64,000 nucleotides of DNA from Mangrovibacterium sp041596335 (GTDB lineage: Bacteria; Bacteroidota; Bacteroidia; Bacteroidales; Prolixibacteraceae): positions 11,228 through 75,227 of the forward strand of contig NZ_JBFHIT010000017.1 of the NCBI RefSeq assembly GCF_041596335.1, read 5' to 3'. The notes under the pieces are model-generated. The model ran no database searches and was not told the origin of the DNA. It saw only the letters and a list, made by a program, of their open reading frames with translations. Below are positions 1 through 9,494 of the stretch, piece after piece. The first letter of the stretch is position 1; every line of letters begins with the position of its first letter. The translations under genes and the position numbers were made by a program.

Positions 1-1
1 T

Positions 2-121
2 CCATTTGCTTGTTTAATTTTGGTTGAAGGTAAAGCCGAAGAACTAAAAGGACAACTTGAAAAATTTGGGGAAGTACATTATATCACCAAAGACGGGAAA
101 AACATTGAATTTGGGAAGTAA
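2..121 (+). CDS. C-terminal end of a gene cut by the window edge (possibly M16 peptidase)
   Basis: An open frame runs from the window edge to TAA at 119-121 and gives the last 39 residues of a protein. The end (LILVEGKAEELK, then FGEVHYITKDGK) resembles the C-terminal strand-helix-strand of insulinase-like M16 peptidases of Bacteroidota, where a 'VVG.K..L...L..FG.V...D..G' pattern is common. No catalytic motif is in view, so the family is a guess. A clear intrinsic terminator follows 24 bases downstream, which supports this being a real gene end on the plus strand. Confidence 0.45.
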   Translation, partial: PFACLILVEGKAEELKGQLEKFGEVHYITKDGKNIEFGK

Positions 122-144
122 CAAATAAGCATCCATTGATGACC

Positions 145-179
145 ATACCGGAGAACTAAAAAGCTCCGGTATTTTTTTT
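145..179 (+). terminator. Rho-independent terminator
   Basis: A perfect 9-bp inverted repeat, ATACCGGAG (145-153) and CTCCGGTAT (164-172), surrounds a 10-nt loop and runs straight into eight T residues. It ends the plus-strand gene whose tail occupies 2-121. The T-run lies only on the plus-strand side, so it does not look bidirectional for the minus-strand regulator ending at 220. Confidence 0.9.
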
Positions 180-219
180 GCCCAATCTTATGAGTGGCGA
201 TCAACGTTTCAACTTCCTA

Positions 220-3087
220 TTATATTTTCAGGAGAAAATCAATCAGATTGGCATCTTTCTCTATGCCCAATTTTTTCCGCAACCGATAACGACTAATCTC
301 AACCCCCCGAACAGAAATATTTAGCAGCGGTGAAATTTCTTTTGTCGACAAATTCATTCGCAAATAGGCACACAGGCGTAAATCTTTCGCAGTAAGAATC
401 GGAAACTTCTTTTTCATTTTTTTGAAAAAGTTTTCGTGCACATTGTCGAAATAATCTTCAAAAACCTTCCAATTCTCCTCGTTATCAATCCCTTTATTTA
501 TCTTCCTGATTAGTTTAACAATATCGGAAGTGACTACTTTCTTCCCCTCCGAATGTAGTTTTATCTGCTCCAGTTCTGTTTTCAAATCGGTCAGAAACCG
601 ATTCTTTTCAATGATACTCATCGTTGAATCGGCCAATTCCTTCGATTTATACAAAATGTCGACTTTAAGCTTTTCATTTTTCAGCCGAATCAGTTCCTTT
701 TCATTCTTTAATTCGAGTTGAATTCGCTCCTGCTCCTTTCTAAATTTCAGTTCCTCCTCCCTTTTTCGGTTTTTCTGCTGAATTGTTTTTACTCGCATAC
801 GGACTATGCGCTCACCGGCAACAACAAATGCGACCAGTAAAACGAGGTAAGTAAGCCATGCCAGGCGACTTCGGTACCAAGGCCGTTTAACCGTGAAACT
901 ACAATTTGAAATGTGGCTGTATTGGTTCGACCGATTGACCGACCGAACAATAAAGCGGTATTCGCCGGGAGCCAGGTTCGTAAATTCGCGGATATTCTCG
1001 CGGCTCCACTCCGACCATTTGGTATCAAATCCTATCAGATAGGTTTGGTAGAGAGATTCGTTATAATTGCTACAACCTGATGAAAAATAAAACTTTATAG
1101 AGTTATAATTATAACTGATGTCTTCGGCCAGGGTTACAACCTGCGATTGATCGACAATTTTTTTCTGTCCCCAACTGTTTTTAATTTCTCCCTCCTTAGA
1201 GGTCAGTTGTATTTTCCGAATATCAACAGAAGAATACAGCCCATAGTTGCTTTTCCTCCTATCGTAACACAAAAAACCTTCTTCTTGGCCAATCAACACT
1301 AAATTAGAGTCGATCTCGCAAATATTTTCATAGTTTGTTGGATACGACTTACTGGCATATTCGAGTATTCCGCTAGATGTTTTGACGAATTCGTCGTCAC
1401 TTTTCATGAAATGAAGCAAACTTTTATCGGTAAAAATCCAAACTAGATCTCGCTTATCAACACAAATATTTGAAGGCAATAAATGCATCTCCGAACAATA
1501 TGCCGAGAACACGGTACTATCGAAGATCGCCTCCTCCACATTGTAGGTATAAATTCCACTATCGGCAATAAAGTACAACTCATCGGCTATTTTCCTGATT
1601 TTTCGGATGCGGTTACCCGACTCAATACGGTCGAAGTTTTCTACATCTTCCGCCTGGTCGTAGCCTTCCGATAGCTTACATTTCGAAACACCAAATTTAC
1701 TCTCGGCCCAGATGTTTTGAGTTGAATCAAACTCAAAATGATAATTCAGCTGTTCTGTTCCTTTAATTATATGCAGTGGCGACAACCGATTGTTGTTCGT
1801 TTTCTGCAGAAGCAACAATCCTTTTACTGTAGACGCAATCGCATACCGTTCATCCCCGGGAATCGGTTTCAAATCCGATCCTCCGGGTATTGTGCTGATT
1901 AAGGTTATCTTATCATTTTCGAGCGTATAAATTCCGGAAACATGACCGAAGTAAAGGGTGTTGCCGATTTTATGTAAGCCCAAAATATGCCCGGCAAAAA
2001 GTTGCTTATAGTTTTCAGTCTTAGCTTCACTTCCTTGTTTCAAGTACAATCCCTGACTGGTTGCCAGATAAATTTTTTCGCCAACCACCTGAGCGGCATA
2101 ACCTGTTCCAATCCCTTGCCTCGAATTATAAACTGTTAACGGAAACTCCAGACGAACCGCTGAAATTCCGGCTGCAGTGCCCGCCCACAAATTCCCCCAC
2201 GAATCTTTAAAAACACTCAGGACTGTATTGTTTATCAGCCCATCTTCGTAGGTGTAATTTTTAATGCGCTGACCACTATTCTGAAACATATAAAGGCCAT
2301 TATAAAACGTTCTCAACACATAAGTTGAATCATCAACCTGATCAATTCCATGACATTCCGCTTCGCCTAAAAATGAAGTTATATCATTTTTAATCCATTC
2401 GGTCTCATTTTTATCGAACCGGCAAATCCCTTTTCTGTTTGCAAGCAAATAGTCTTGGCCGGCATGATTAAAAAAGCCACAAACACTTTCATCCAATAGT
2501 TCACTCTGATTAGAAACCAGCTCCAGTTTCGAATCTGCCATCCGATAAATCCCGTCATCAGGCGAATACAGGTAGAGCTGGTTATTCAGATTTTGGTAGT
2601 ACTGAAAGTTGTGCGGCGATTCAATAATTCGCAATCGCTCGTCAGTAATAATAAGAATCTCGCTTCCAAGAACAAAAACAATTTTCCCGTTTAAATTGAA
2701 AACCTTAGAAAGCCGAAGCTGCTCGGTGCTTATTTCCGGCAAATAATGATTTAAGGAGCTATATTTTAGAACATTTGTAGAATCATTCTGAAGCCTTCCA
2801 ATCCCTTTACTTCCGGCAATATAAATTGAATTATTCTTATCGGCACACATTGATGTTACCGGAAAGCCGGTGTTTATCTTTTGCCAGTTTTCCCCATCGA
2901 ACTCAAGGACTCCGCTTTTATCGCCTGCATACAACATTCCGTTTGAAGTGCACACAACCGAATACACGCGGCTACCACCAAGGTATTTAGAAGGTGCAAA
3001 ATTTCGAACAATCGGGTTGCCCTCGTTAGTGGCAAACGATAAAATTGAAAAGTGTATCAGAAGATAAATCAGATAAATACCCCGCAT
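220..3087 (-). CDS. Periplasmic beta-propeller sensor with Y_Y_Y domain, membrane segment and LuxR-type HTH
   Basis: A 955-residue one-component sensor-regulator. It has an N-terminal signal/anchor segment, then propeller-type repeats over about residues 25-640 (short 'GxLYAGDKSG', 'GNLWAGTAAG' motifs), and a triple-tyrosine Y_Y_Y domain near 670-735 ending in 'LAPGEYRF'. A membrane helix lies near 740-765, followed by a charged coiled coil (about 765-860) and a C-terminal helix-turn-helix with 'LTAKDLRLCAYL' and 'STKEISPLLNIS' as in LuxR/GerE DNA-binding domains. There is no histidine kinase or receiver, so it differs from the two hybrid regulators in the window. Such proteins are thought to sense a ligand in the periplasm and act on DNA from the membrane. 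It lies 212 bases downstream of the metallophosphoesterase, same strand, and may control the 3300-9189 genes; that is inference. Confidence 0.85.
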   Translation of the reverse strand: MRGIYLIYLLIHFSILSFATNEGNPIVRNFAPSKYLGGSRVYSVVCTSNGMLYAGDKSGVLEFDGENWQKINTGFPVTSMCADKNNSIYIAGSKGIGRLQNDSTNVLKYSSLNHYLPEISTEQLRLSKVFNLNGKIVFVLGSEILIITDERLRIIESPHNFQYYQNLNNQLYLYSPDDGIYRMADSKLELVSNQSELLDESVCGFFNHAGQDYLLANRKGICRFDKNETEWIKNDITSFLGEAECHGIDQVDDSTYVLRTFYNGLYMFQNSGQRIKNYTYEDGLINNTVLSVFKDSWGNLWAGTAAGISAVRLEFPLTVYNSRQGIGTGYAAQVVGEKIYLATSQGLYLKQGSEAKTENYKQLFAGHILGLHKIGNTLYFGHVSGIYTLENDKITLISTIPGGSDLKPIPGDERYAIASTVKGLLLLQKTNNNRLSPLHIIKGTEQLNYHFEFDSTQNIWAESKFGVSKCKLSEGYDQAEDVENFDRIESGNRIRKIRKIADELYFIADSGIYTYNVEEAIFDSTVFSAYCSEMHLLPSNICVDKRDLVWIFTDKSLLHFMKSDDEFVKTSSGILEYASKSYPTNYENICEIDSNLVLIGQEEGFLCYDRRKSNYGLYSSVDIRKIQLTSKEGEIKNSWGQKKIVDQSQVVTLAEDISYNYNSIKFYFSSGCSNYNESLYQTYLIGFDTKWSEWSRENIREFTNLAPGEYRFIVRSVNRSNQYSHISNCSFTVKRPWYRSRLAWLTYLVLLVAFVVAGERIVRMRVKTIQQKNRKREEELKFRKEQERIQLELKNEKELIRLKNEKLKVDILYKSKELADSTMSIIEKNRFLTDLKTELEQIKLHSEGKKVVTSDIVKLIRKINKGIDNEENWKVFEDYFDNVHENFFKKMKKKFPILTAKDLRLCAYLRMNLSTKEISPLLNISVRGVEISRYRLRKKLGIEKDANLIDFLLKI

Positions 3088-3299
3088 TTCACCAGTCTCG
3101 TTATATACAATGCGAATTTAATTTTTTTACTTGTTTTTGCACGACTAACACTGATTTTAGGCAATTTTGCCTTGGCAGTACTTCTCCAAACGGTCATAAT
3201 CGGTACCCGAAGTACAGAAACGACTCCAACAGTTCACCCAGAACCGGATGCGGGCAATTCGAACGAGAAAGCTCAACAAGCGGAATTATCTGACTAAAA

Positions 3300-5135
3300 T
3301 TACAAGCCAACGACCTCTCCCCTAACGAGATCAACCAGAAAATGATCCGCAGGCGCTCCGTTCATGAAATGGTGTAAAATGGTGGCAAACTCATGAAAAT
3401 CATGTTGAAGACGATCATTTTTCAAGCTTTCCGATTGTTTAGCAGCGAGTAATGAATCAATGATTTGCTGATATTGCCTGATTCGATCCATCCCAATATC
3501 TCTTATCGCCAGCTTATCGGCACTGCGCAGCCGGTAAAAGTCGAAAATCATGTCGAAACCTGTCCAGCTGTCAAAGGGGGCTAAATTTGCTGCCGTAGCG
3601 CCGGTATATTCCAAAAGCTCACGCCCTGTTGCGTTCAGCAGGAAGTCGCGAAATTCGGCAGGCCAATCGTTCTTCAGAAATCGCAATCGCACCAGTTCTT
3701 GCAGGTGCCAATTGGTAAACTCGTGGTAAGAAGCGGACGATAAAATGTCTTTGTTCCAGCGGTCTTCCGCGCCTATGTGCTCCAAATAAGCATACTCTTG
3801 CTCATAAAGCGGAAAAAGCTCCTTAAAACGAGGAACCGAATCAATGACAATGGTCTCAACTTCCATTAACGTGTAATTTTTCACCGTAAGCAACTTGTAT
3901 GCAGGAATATAAGCAGCCAGCGAAGGAATCTGAATATTCACCAAACTGACACCCTTCCCGTAATTCCGAACTCCTGTATCGTTTATGTGCATGTGCCCGC
4001 CAAAATGCAGCCTGATGCCTGCCTCTGCAAACGTTTTGGCGACCTGCTCCCCGGGTACACGGTGCAATTGCATTTTGCCTTTGCCCATTAAGTTTTCAAT
4101 GTTTTCTGAAGCGTCGTCGTTAAAATCGATCATGGGATAATGGCTAAAAACAATTAACGTTTTGTCGCGCTTTTCGGCTTCGCGAGCCACCTTTTTCACC
4201 CAATCTGTCAGATGCTTTTTATGCGTCAGCACGTTGACATAACCAGTACTCGAACCCTCATAATTTGATGGATTTTCGGGGCCGTTTTTCGCCCTCTCTG
4301 TTGGCAAATAAACATTGGCGTCGAGCGCCAAAAACCACAAACCCTGTTCTGGCTCCACCAGATAACTAACATCCGGCACCAACGAATTATACGGCGGAAG
4401 CGGATAGTTACGATCCTTGATGGAGGATTGCCTTAAAGCTTCGTCAAAACTGTAATTATCGTACGAATAGCTGGTAAAAGGCGTCTCCCAATACAAGTCG
4501 TTTTGCTTTGGAAAGAATCCATAATTCGCCAGAGTGCCAATTATTTCTTCGTAACCCATTTTGCGGATATCCGTTGAAATCACGACCGGATTTTCGTCGG
4601 CCAATTGCGAATTGTACATCCCGGCCTTGCTCATAATGGCTTGCGGTTTTCCGCCTTCACCCAGAAAATCGGATTTGCCGGCATCCATCGAAAACGGACG
4701 AACGGGATCGTGATTACCCGTGGTTGCCAAAAAGCGGATACCATATGTTTCGGTATAGCGATCCAGAATTTTTTTCAATCCCCGCACATTCACCGGCTGA
4801 CCATCGTCGCTAAAATCGCCGGGCAGAACGACATAGTTCACACCTCGCCTAACCACATCATCCAAGGCGGCTAAAAAGGCAAAATAGTTCTCGTTATAAA
4901 TTCGGGTTGAATTGAGTTGAGCGTTCATGGTACGGGCAAGCGTTGGTTGTCCGGTACCGGGATTTTCGACCCCTTTGTATTCCGAATCTGAGAATTCGCC
5001 ATAAAGATCCTGCAAATGCACATCGGCCATAAAAGCAATCTGAACCTTTGGAGCTTCAACCGTCTGCTGTTGATTGCATCCGGCAAATCCGATCATCAAC
5101 AGCAGCGATAGGGTAAATCTGAATTTTCGCATCAT
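3300..5135 (-). CDS. Calcineurin-like metallophosphoesterase lipoprotein
   Basis: A 611-residue lipoprotein: the leader ends in the lipobox GFAGC. The full metallophosphoesterase motif set is present: DVH near residue 38, GDFSDDG near 108, GNHD near 141, a lone His in FSHYP near 332 and GHMH near 381. The enzyme should hydrolyse a phosphomono- or diester with two metal ions at the cell envelope; the substrate is unknown. A helical C-terminal region of about 170 residues follows the catalytic domain. Two adjacent ATG codons could both serve as start. It begins 17 bases after the GH115 gene and shares its strand, so it is almost certainly co-transcribed with GH115 and the PI-PLC-like gene. That grouping hints at processing of a phosphorylated product rather than general phosphate scavenging. 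Confidence 0.85.
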   Translation of the reverse strand: MMRKFRFTLSLLLMIGFAGCNQQQTVEAPKVQIAFMADVHLQDLYGEFSDSEYKGVENPGTGQPTLARTMNAQLNSTRIYNENYFAFLAALDDVVRRGVNYVVLPGDFSDDGQPVNVRGLKKILDRYTETYGIRFLATTGNHDPVRPFSMDAGKSDFLGEGGKPQAIMSKAGMYNSQLADENPVVISTDIRKMGYEEIIGTLANYGFFPKQNDLYWETPFTSYSYDNYSFDEALRQSSIKDRNYPLPPYNSLVPDVSYLVEPEQGLWFLALDANVYLPTERAKNGPENPSNYEGSSTGYVNVLTHKKHLTDWVKKVAREAEKRDKTLIVFSHYPMIDFNDDASENIENLMGKGKMQLHRVPGEQVAKTFAEAGIRLHFGGHMHINDTGVRNYGKGVSLVNIQIPSLAAYIPAYKLLTVKNYTLMEVETIVIDSVPRFKELFPLYEQEYAYLEHIGAEDRWNKDILSSASYHEFTNWHLQELVRLRFLKNDWPAEFRDFLLNATGRELLEYTGATAANLAPFDSWTGFDMIFDFYRLRSADKLAIRDIGMDRIRQYQQIIDSLLAAKQSESLKNDRLQHDFHEFATILHHFMNGAPADHFLVDLVRGEVVGL

Positions 5136-5152
5136 TCAATTAAAGCGTTAAG

Positions 5153-8125
5153 TTACATTTTCGATTCGGCCGGAAACGCATACGATTTTTTCCAACCGCC
5201 CAAATCTATTAAAATCTGATCAATCAAAACTCCCGGATCAACCATCCAAATCTTTAACGTATGCTTACCCGCTTTGTTTATCGTTTGTTTTACGGTCTTT
5301 ACCGAAGCGTTTCTCAGTACATTATCCTTCCATTCGTCGCTACGTCCCAGCGTTTTAAAATCGACTAAAACCGGTTCCGAACCATCAACAGAAACTGCGC
5401 ATCGCACTCCACTCCCCTCGTAAAACGCATGGGTTGGAACCGCCTGAATATGCACATCGGTTTCACCAAAGTTGAAGGTGTAAAACTCATATTCCAAAGC
5501 CGGACTGTTTGCTATAATTTCATTAACATGGATTTGCCCATTCGCCGTTCGGGGAAGCGCTGTCACCACTTTTCCGGTGTATCCCAATCCTTCAATTTGT
5601 TCCCACCGGGCTTGTTTGCCAGCTGTTTCGCGCGTATAATTTTCAGCATAAATTGATACGAAACCTTTATCTTCAACAAATCCCCGATAGTTTTCGAGTT
5701 CGTTAAGTTTCGGGTTGAAAACAGAAATCCCGATACTAATGGTGGTGTCAGCGGTGACAAAATCGATCGCGGAATTGACTTTATAGCTGGGCGGAATCAG
5801 CTGGTAGTCGTGCCCCAGCGGAGCTTCTTTTTTGTTTTCGCCAACAGGCACTTTATCCCAATCAATGCTCACCCAAAGCCGTTGTTCCTGTTCGCCCGAT
5901 TTTGACCGAAGCGTTCCATTCTGATCCGAGATATGAATCCAATCGGCTCTCGGTTGTGCCGTCCAGCTTATTTCTCCTTCACCTTTTAAAAACACATCAA
6001 CGAAATAGTGGTTATCCGTATATGCATTGAAAACCGGCAGAACATCGGCGTACGAATTGATCACGTCGTAGTTAACTTCCATTTGGTAACTTTCGAGCGC
6101 CAACCCCAATTCGGGCTGGCTACTGCCGGGCGAACCGGCAATAGTAGGTGTTGAAAAAACCGGGAGTTGGCGAGGCGCCATGCTCATGATCTGATCCCAC
6201 TTTCCACCTTGTAAATCACCATTAAAATGGGCCGTCTCGTGTTGAATGCGCTCGAAGGCTGCCACCGATTTTTCGCCGTAAAAAGCCGCGCTGCTTCGCC
6301 CCTGACGAGCCACAAATTCATTTTTGTAGGCATACAGCCATTTATGATTCAAGCTTGCCGCACCAATTACCGGATAGTAAACCAGCTCATAAAACGCGTC
6401 TTTTCGGTTTGCAGCAACGTCAGTCTTCGCCTTTTCCGTTGCATCAATCAATTTTTGATACGCCTCTATTCTTTGCGAAACCTCATCGCCATAATGAATC
6501 TGGTTCAGCTCCGTTTCTCCTGCTTTGGTTACCGGTTCAACCTGGCTCCAAGCCATAAACTCGGGCCGCCGTTGGAATGCCAACCGGTAATACTCGAACA
6601 TGATTTGAGTAATTGGGTCAGCCAGTGAGGCTCCAAACTCACGTGCTGCCCAATCTCTCATGTGGGATTTTACTCCCGTGTTTCCCCCAAAATCACACAT
6701 ACTCCAAGCCATATCCAGAAACAGCTCAATATTATATTCATGTGGCTTAATATCACCACAGTTCAAGATCCAAACATCGCGCGACTGAAACTCATAGGCT
6801 TTACTCATCTCCTCCCACATTAACACCGGATTGGTTGAGTTGAGCCATAAATAGTCGTGCGGACGGCCCCAATAGGACGTATGGTAATAAATACCGGCTC
6901 CTCCAGGGCGCTTTTGCTCATCGGGATTGCTAAGTTGCCGAATATATCCATAGTTGTCATCGGTCCACATCAGGCTAATGTCTTCGGGCAATTGCATGCC
7001 ATTCTGGTAACAGTCCAAAACCTCCTTATACGGAATAAAAACCTGTGGGATGGTTACCGCCTCGCGACCTGTCGTCGTTCTCAGAATCTCCCGTTGGTCG
7101 GCGACCACTTTCTCGAGTAATTTCACCTGCGAATCCAGATCAATTTCTCCGATCATCATCGGCGAATCGTGCTCACCGCGCATTCCCATTGTATACATAC
7201 TTTCGAACGGGGCACTTTCTTTGGTTCGTTGCTGAAACAGTTTTTTAATGGTTTCCGAGTTGTTATCGTAGCGCCATTCACCCATGGTGTGGCTGTTCCA
7301 TTCGGCATTAATATTGCAGAGCATGGGCTCGCAATGCGAGGTTCCCACCACAATGGCATAATCATCGGCCACCTGCTTGTTTTGCGGATACGAATAAAAC
7401 GGTTTGGTGCACGAATGCATAGCCGGCCAAAGAGTGTTGGCGCGTAAACGCAACAAAAGCTCAAACACTTTGGCGTAAGTTTTTGGACCAATGTCACCCG
7501 TTTCGGGTTCATAGTTTAATGCCGCCCAGCGTTGCAGCCCCCAATCTTCGTCGTTGAGAAAGATCCCCCGATATTTCACCGATGGCGCTCCATAATTTTT
7601 TTGTTCGATGGCAACAGTCAATTCCGTCTTTTTATCCGGTGTAACATCGGCCCACCATTCCCAGGGCGACACACCAATCATTCGGGAAATCTCCAACAAA
7701 CCAAAGGCCGTAGCTCTGCGATCGGAACCAATAATAAGCAAGCTTTTTCGGACCCCTTTCACCGGATTTTCAATCACCTGAATGGAGTATGTTTCCCATT
7801 TCCCTTCAATCCGGCTGACATCTATTTGGTGCTCCGAAATGATTTGGTCGATGATTTTGCTCGATCCGATTGTTCCCGCTATTATTTCAATGTCAGTCAA
7901 GTCGGCAGTAACCGAAATTTGCCGGCCGGTAACTTTTTCAATGTCATCGGCAAGCATATGGGCAGCAATATCCACCACTTTCGCATCCTGCGGATCAATA
8001 CAAATACCGACGATCCCGTTGACTGACACAATCGGGAAATCGGTTGTTTTTTGAGCATATAAACTCCCTGAAAAAGCCAGCATAAAAAGGCTTGCAACCA
8101 CTATTTTTAATCCGTTTTTGAACAT
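5153..8125 (-). CDS. GH115 glycoside hydrolase (alpha-glucuronidase family)
   Basis: About 990 residues with a signal peptide ending near LYAQ. The N-terminal alpha/beta domain holds 'AAHMLADDIEKVTG' and 'GTIGSS'. The barrel carries family-typical stretches 'RGIFLNDEDWGLQRWA' near residue 195 and 'WTDDNYGYIRQL' near 388, and a C-terminal beta domain follows (about 800-990). Length and order match full-length GH115, known to remove (4-O-methyl-)glucuronic acid from xylan and, in some members, other acidic glycans. The ATG at 8125 is preferred; an in-frame GTG at 8128 is possible. The stop of the preceding PI-PLC-like gene shares one base with this ATG (TGATG), which points to translational coupling. 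The neighbours suggest a glycan other than plain xylan. Confidence 0.93.
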   Translation of the reverse strand: MFKNGLKIVVASLFMLAFSGSLYAQKTTDFPIVSVNGIVGICIDPQDAKVVDIAAHMLADDIEKVTGRQISVTADLTDIEIIAGTIGSSKIIDQIISEHQIDVSRIEGKWETYSIQVIENPVKGVRKSLLIIGSDRRATAFGLLEISRMIGVSPWEWWADVTPDKKTELTVAIEQKNYGAPSVKYRGIFLNDEDWGLQRWAALNYEPETGDIGPKTYAKVFELLLRLRANTLWPAMHSCTKPFYSYPQNKQVADDYAIVVGTSHCEPMLCNINAEWNSHTMGEWRYDNNSETIKKLFQQRTKESAPFESMYTMGMRGEHDSPMMIGEIDLDSQVKLLEKVVADQREILRTTTGREAVTIPQVFIPYKEVLDCYQNGMQLPEDISLMWTDDNYGYIRQLSNPDEQKRPGGAGIYYHTSYWGRPHDYLWLNSTNPVLMWEEMSKAYEFQSRDVWILNCGDIKPHEYNIELFLDMAWSMCDFGGNTGVKSHMRDWAAREFGASLADPITQIMFEYYRLAFQRRPEFMAWSQVEPVTKAGETELNQIHYGDEVSQRIEAYQKLIDATEKAKTDVAANRKDAFYELVYYPVIGAASLNHKWLYAYKNEFVARQGRSSAAFYGEKSVAAFERIQHETAHFNGDLQGGKWDQIMSMAPRQLPVFSTPTIAGSPGSSQPELGLALESYQMEVNYDVINSYADVLPVFNAYTDNHYFVDVFLKGEGEISWTAQPRADWIHISDQNGTLRSKSGEQEQRLWVSIDWDKVPVGENKKEAPLGHDYQLIPPSYKVNSAIDFVTADTTISIGISVFNPKLNELENYRGFVEDKGFVSIYAENYTRETAGKQARWEQIEGLGYTGKVVTALPRTANGQIHVNEIIANSPALEYEFYTFNFGETDVHIQAVPTHAFYEGSGVRCAVSVDGSEPVLVDFKTLGRSDEWKDNVLRNASVKTVKQTINKAGKHTLKIWMVDPGVLIDQILIDLGGWKKSYAFPAESKM

Positions 8126-9189
8126 CACTTTTTTGTTTTAATTCTTTCGTATCGGTTATTTTCGAAACTCACTTTAAACGATGATTGATAAAGTGACGTG
8201 GGAATGTAGTAGTCGGTTGAAATAATCTGAGCACCCGACTCTTTAGCTTTCTCAAATTTGGTATAATCGTTCGTTCTCGATTCTTTGGTGCCGGCGTCGG
8301 CCCGGGTTCTCACCAGATATCCTTTGGCAACCAATCCGCGGATGTAGTCGAAATCGTTTATCGGATTATTTACAATCCGAAAAGCGGCTTCCGGATTTCC
8401 TTCGGGGCTATTCACGAATAAGACTCTCCCTTTGAGGCCGGCGTGTCCGATCAGGTAGCTGTTGATTCTCGCCTCCTTTTCGTCGAGAACAAATAGAAAC
8501 CGACCTTCCATCTCGTTCAACTTTGGCCATCCGTTGGTTAACACAGCCTCTTCGAGCGAGCTTGAACGACCACGCACGAGATCAGGCGTAATCAGATCAT
8601 CGTTGGAAAAGACAGTCCGAATCTCCGAATCAAGGCTGTCAAGGGCCGCCTGATCAAAAGGCAGCGGACTACGGGTTCCCTGCACTTCTTGGTCCTTGGT
8701 ATTTATGATTACGAAAACCGGCGTATGATCCGGATTTTCATCCGACCATTTTTTCATCGCTTTTAAACCATCTTTAAACAACAGATGATGGCTTCTGAAA
8801 TCGACATCCTGAATGTGAAACATTTTCAATCCGGGCTCAGCCAGTTTTTGCTCTTTGTCAAATTCCATCGGTTCTGCTCCCATTTGCCGAACAATTTCCA
8901 ACCCTTGTGGATTTGAAAAATGCCCTCCCATTGGATCGAAGAATACATCCAACTCTATATTTCGCAGGCCCAATTCTAATTGTTCAACAATTGAAATGTG
9001 CCCGTACTGCAGGGAAATTGCCTTGGAGGAATCGAGCTGACAGAGATAATCCCAAAGAGGTTTTTCGATGGCTATTTTGTATGAATTGTGACTGCCAATC
9101 ACTTGAATGTCGTTCAAACGAACTTCATTCTTTTGGCAGGCTGATGCCAGAAGTGCAACAACCAGCGTTAGGAATATTTGTCTTTTCAT
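8125..9189 (-). CDS. Ca2+-dependent PI-PLC-like lipoprotein (PI-PLC-C1 family)
   Basis: A 354-residue lipoprotein; starting at ATG 9189 the leader MKRQIFLTLVVALLASAC ends in a good lipobox. A longer frame to 9234 is possible but would put 15 polar residues before the signal peptide. The catalytic pattern of the Ca2+-dependent phosphoinositide phospholipase C family is visible: GSHNSYK near residue 33, ELDVF near 80 and GGHFSN near 89, supplying the two His and an acidic residue. Known or presumed activity is cleavage of phosphoinositol phosphodiesters. It is translationally coupled to GH115 and followed by a metallophosphoesterase. The upstream region carries the same box-plus-repeat module as other genes of this arm. 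Removal of a phosphoinositol anchor, or of an unrelated phosphodiester on a glycan, are both open options. Confidence 0.8.
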   Translation of the reverse strand: MKRQIFLTLVVALLASACQKNEVRLNDIQVIGSHNSYKIAIEKPLWDYLCQLDSSKAISLQYGHISIVEQLELGLRNIELDVFFDPMGGHFSNPQGLEIVRQMGAEPMEFDKEQKLAEPGLKMFHIQDVDFRSHHLLFKDGLKAMKKWSDENPDHTPVFVIINTKDQEVQGTRSPLPFDQAALDSLDSEIRTVFSNDDLITPDLVRGRSSSLEEAVLTNGWPKLNEMEGRFLFVLDEKEARINSYLIGHAGLKGRVLFVNSPEGNPEAAFRIVNNPINDFDYIRGLVAKGYLVRTRADAGTKESRTNDYTKFEKAKESGAQIISTDYYIPTSLYQSSFKVSFENNRYERIKTKK

Positions 9190-9218
9190 TCGGGATGTCA
9201 TCATTATTTCTTGAACCG

Positions 9219-9285
9219 TGAAATTACAATCCACAACTTCAATTTAGATGAACAAAACCATCACAGATATGGACAAATTATTCAT
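9219..9285 (-). promoter_or_regulatory. Putative promoter and 21-bp-spaced operator of the PI-PLC/GH115 operon
   Basis: Read on the plus strand, the box TGAAATTACAAT (9219-9230) lies 29 nt before repeat 1 (ATGAACAAAACCATCAC, 9248-9264), and repeat 2 (ATGGACAAATTATTCAT, 9269-9285) follows exactly 21 bp later. The same 12-mer box and the same spacing occur upstream of the GH3 gene at 19526. The 14-mer ATCACAGATATGGA (9260-9273) also occurs in the GH92 promoter. The box is 30 nt from the chosen start codon. It is only a partial match to the Bacteroidota -7 element. The remaining bases of the 9190-9494 gap show no convincing gene. Confidence 0.55.
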
Positions 9286-9494
9286 TACACCAAAAATAGG
9301 GGCAAACGAAGGGCTTTTATCAAATTATTCGCGGCTAAACAGCCAATTTCGGCAGGCCGGCGACGGGCGCAGGTTTTTCGGGGCTCTTGATTGTTTTCAG
9401 GCCAAAGTTCTTCAGAATTTATTGAGAGATAAAAGAAAGTGAGTCTTCGTCTTTCGGCGAATCAGAAATAGTTCAACAAGGGATTGTCGTTGAC

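Noticed and set aside
3045..3297. Plus-strand open frames with a hydrophobic stretch in the gap upstream of the propeller regulator
   Set aside because: They begin inside the regulator gene on the opposite strand, overlap each other in two frames and show no family resemblance. The gap otherwise has only a small AGGCAA/TTGCCT palindrome at 3159-3172.
7532..8026. Long plus-strand frame (164 codons) inside the GH115 gene
   Set aside because: It is entirely antisense to a well-supported GH115 coding region.
9248..9442. 64-codon plus-strand frame between the PI-PLC and esterase genes
   Set aside because: It overlaps the repeat module, has no recognisable domain and lies opposite to all neighbours.
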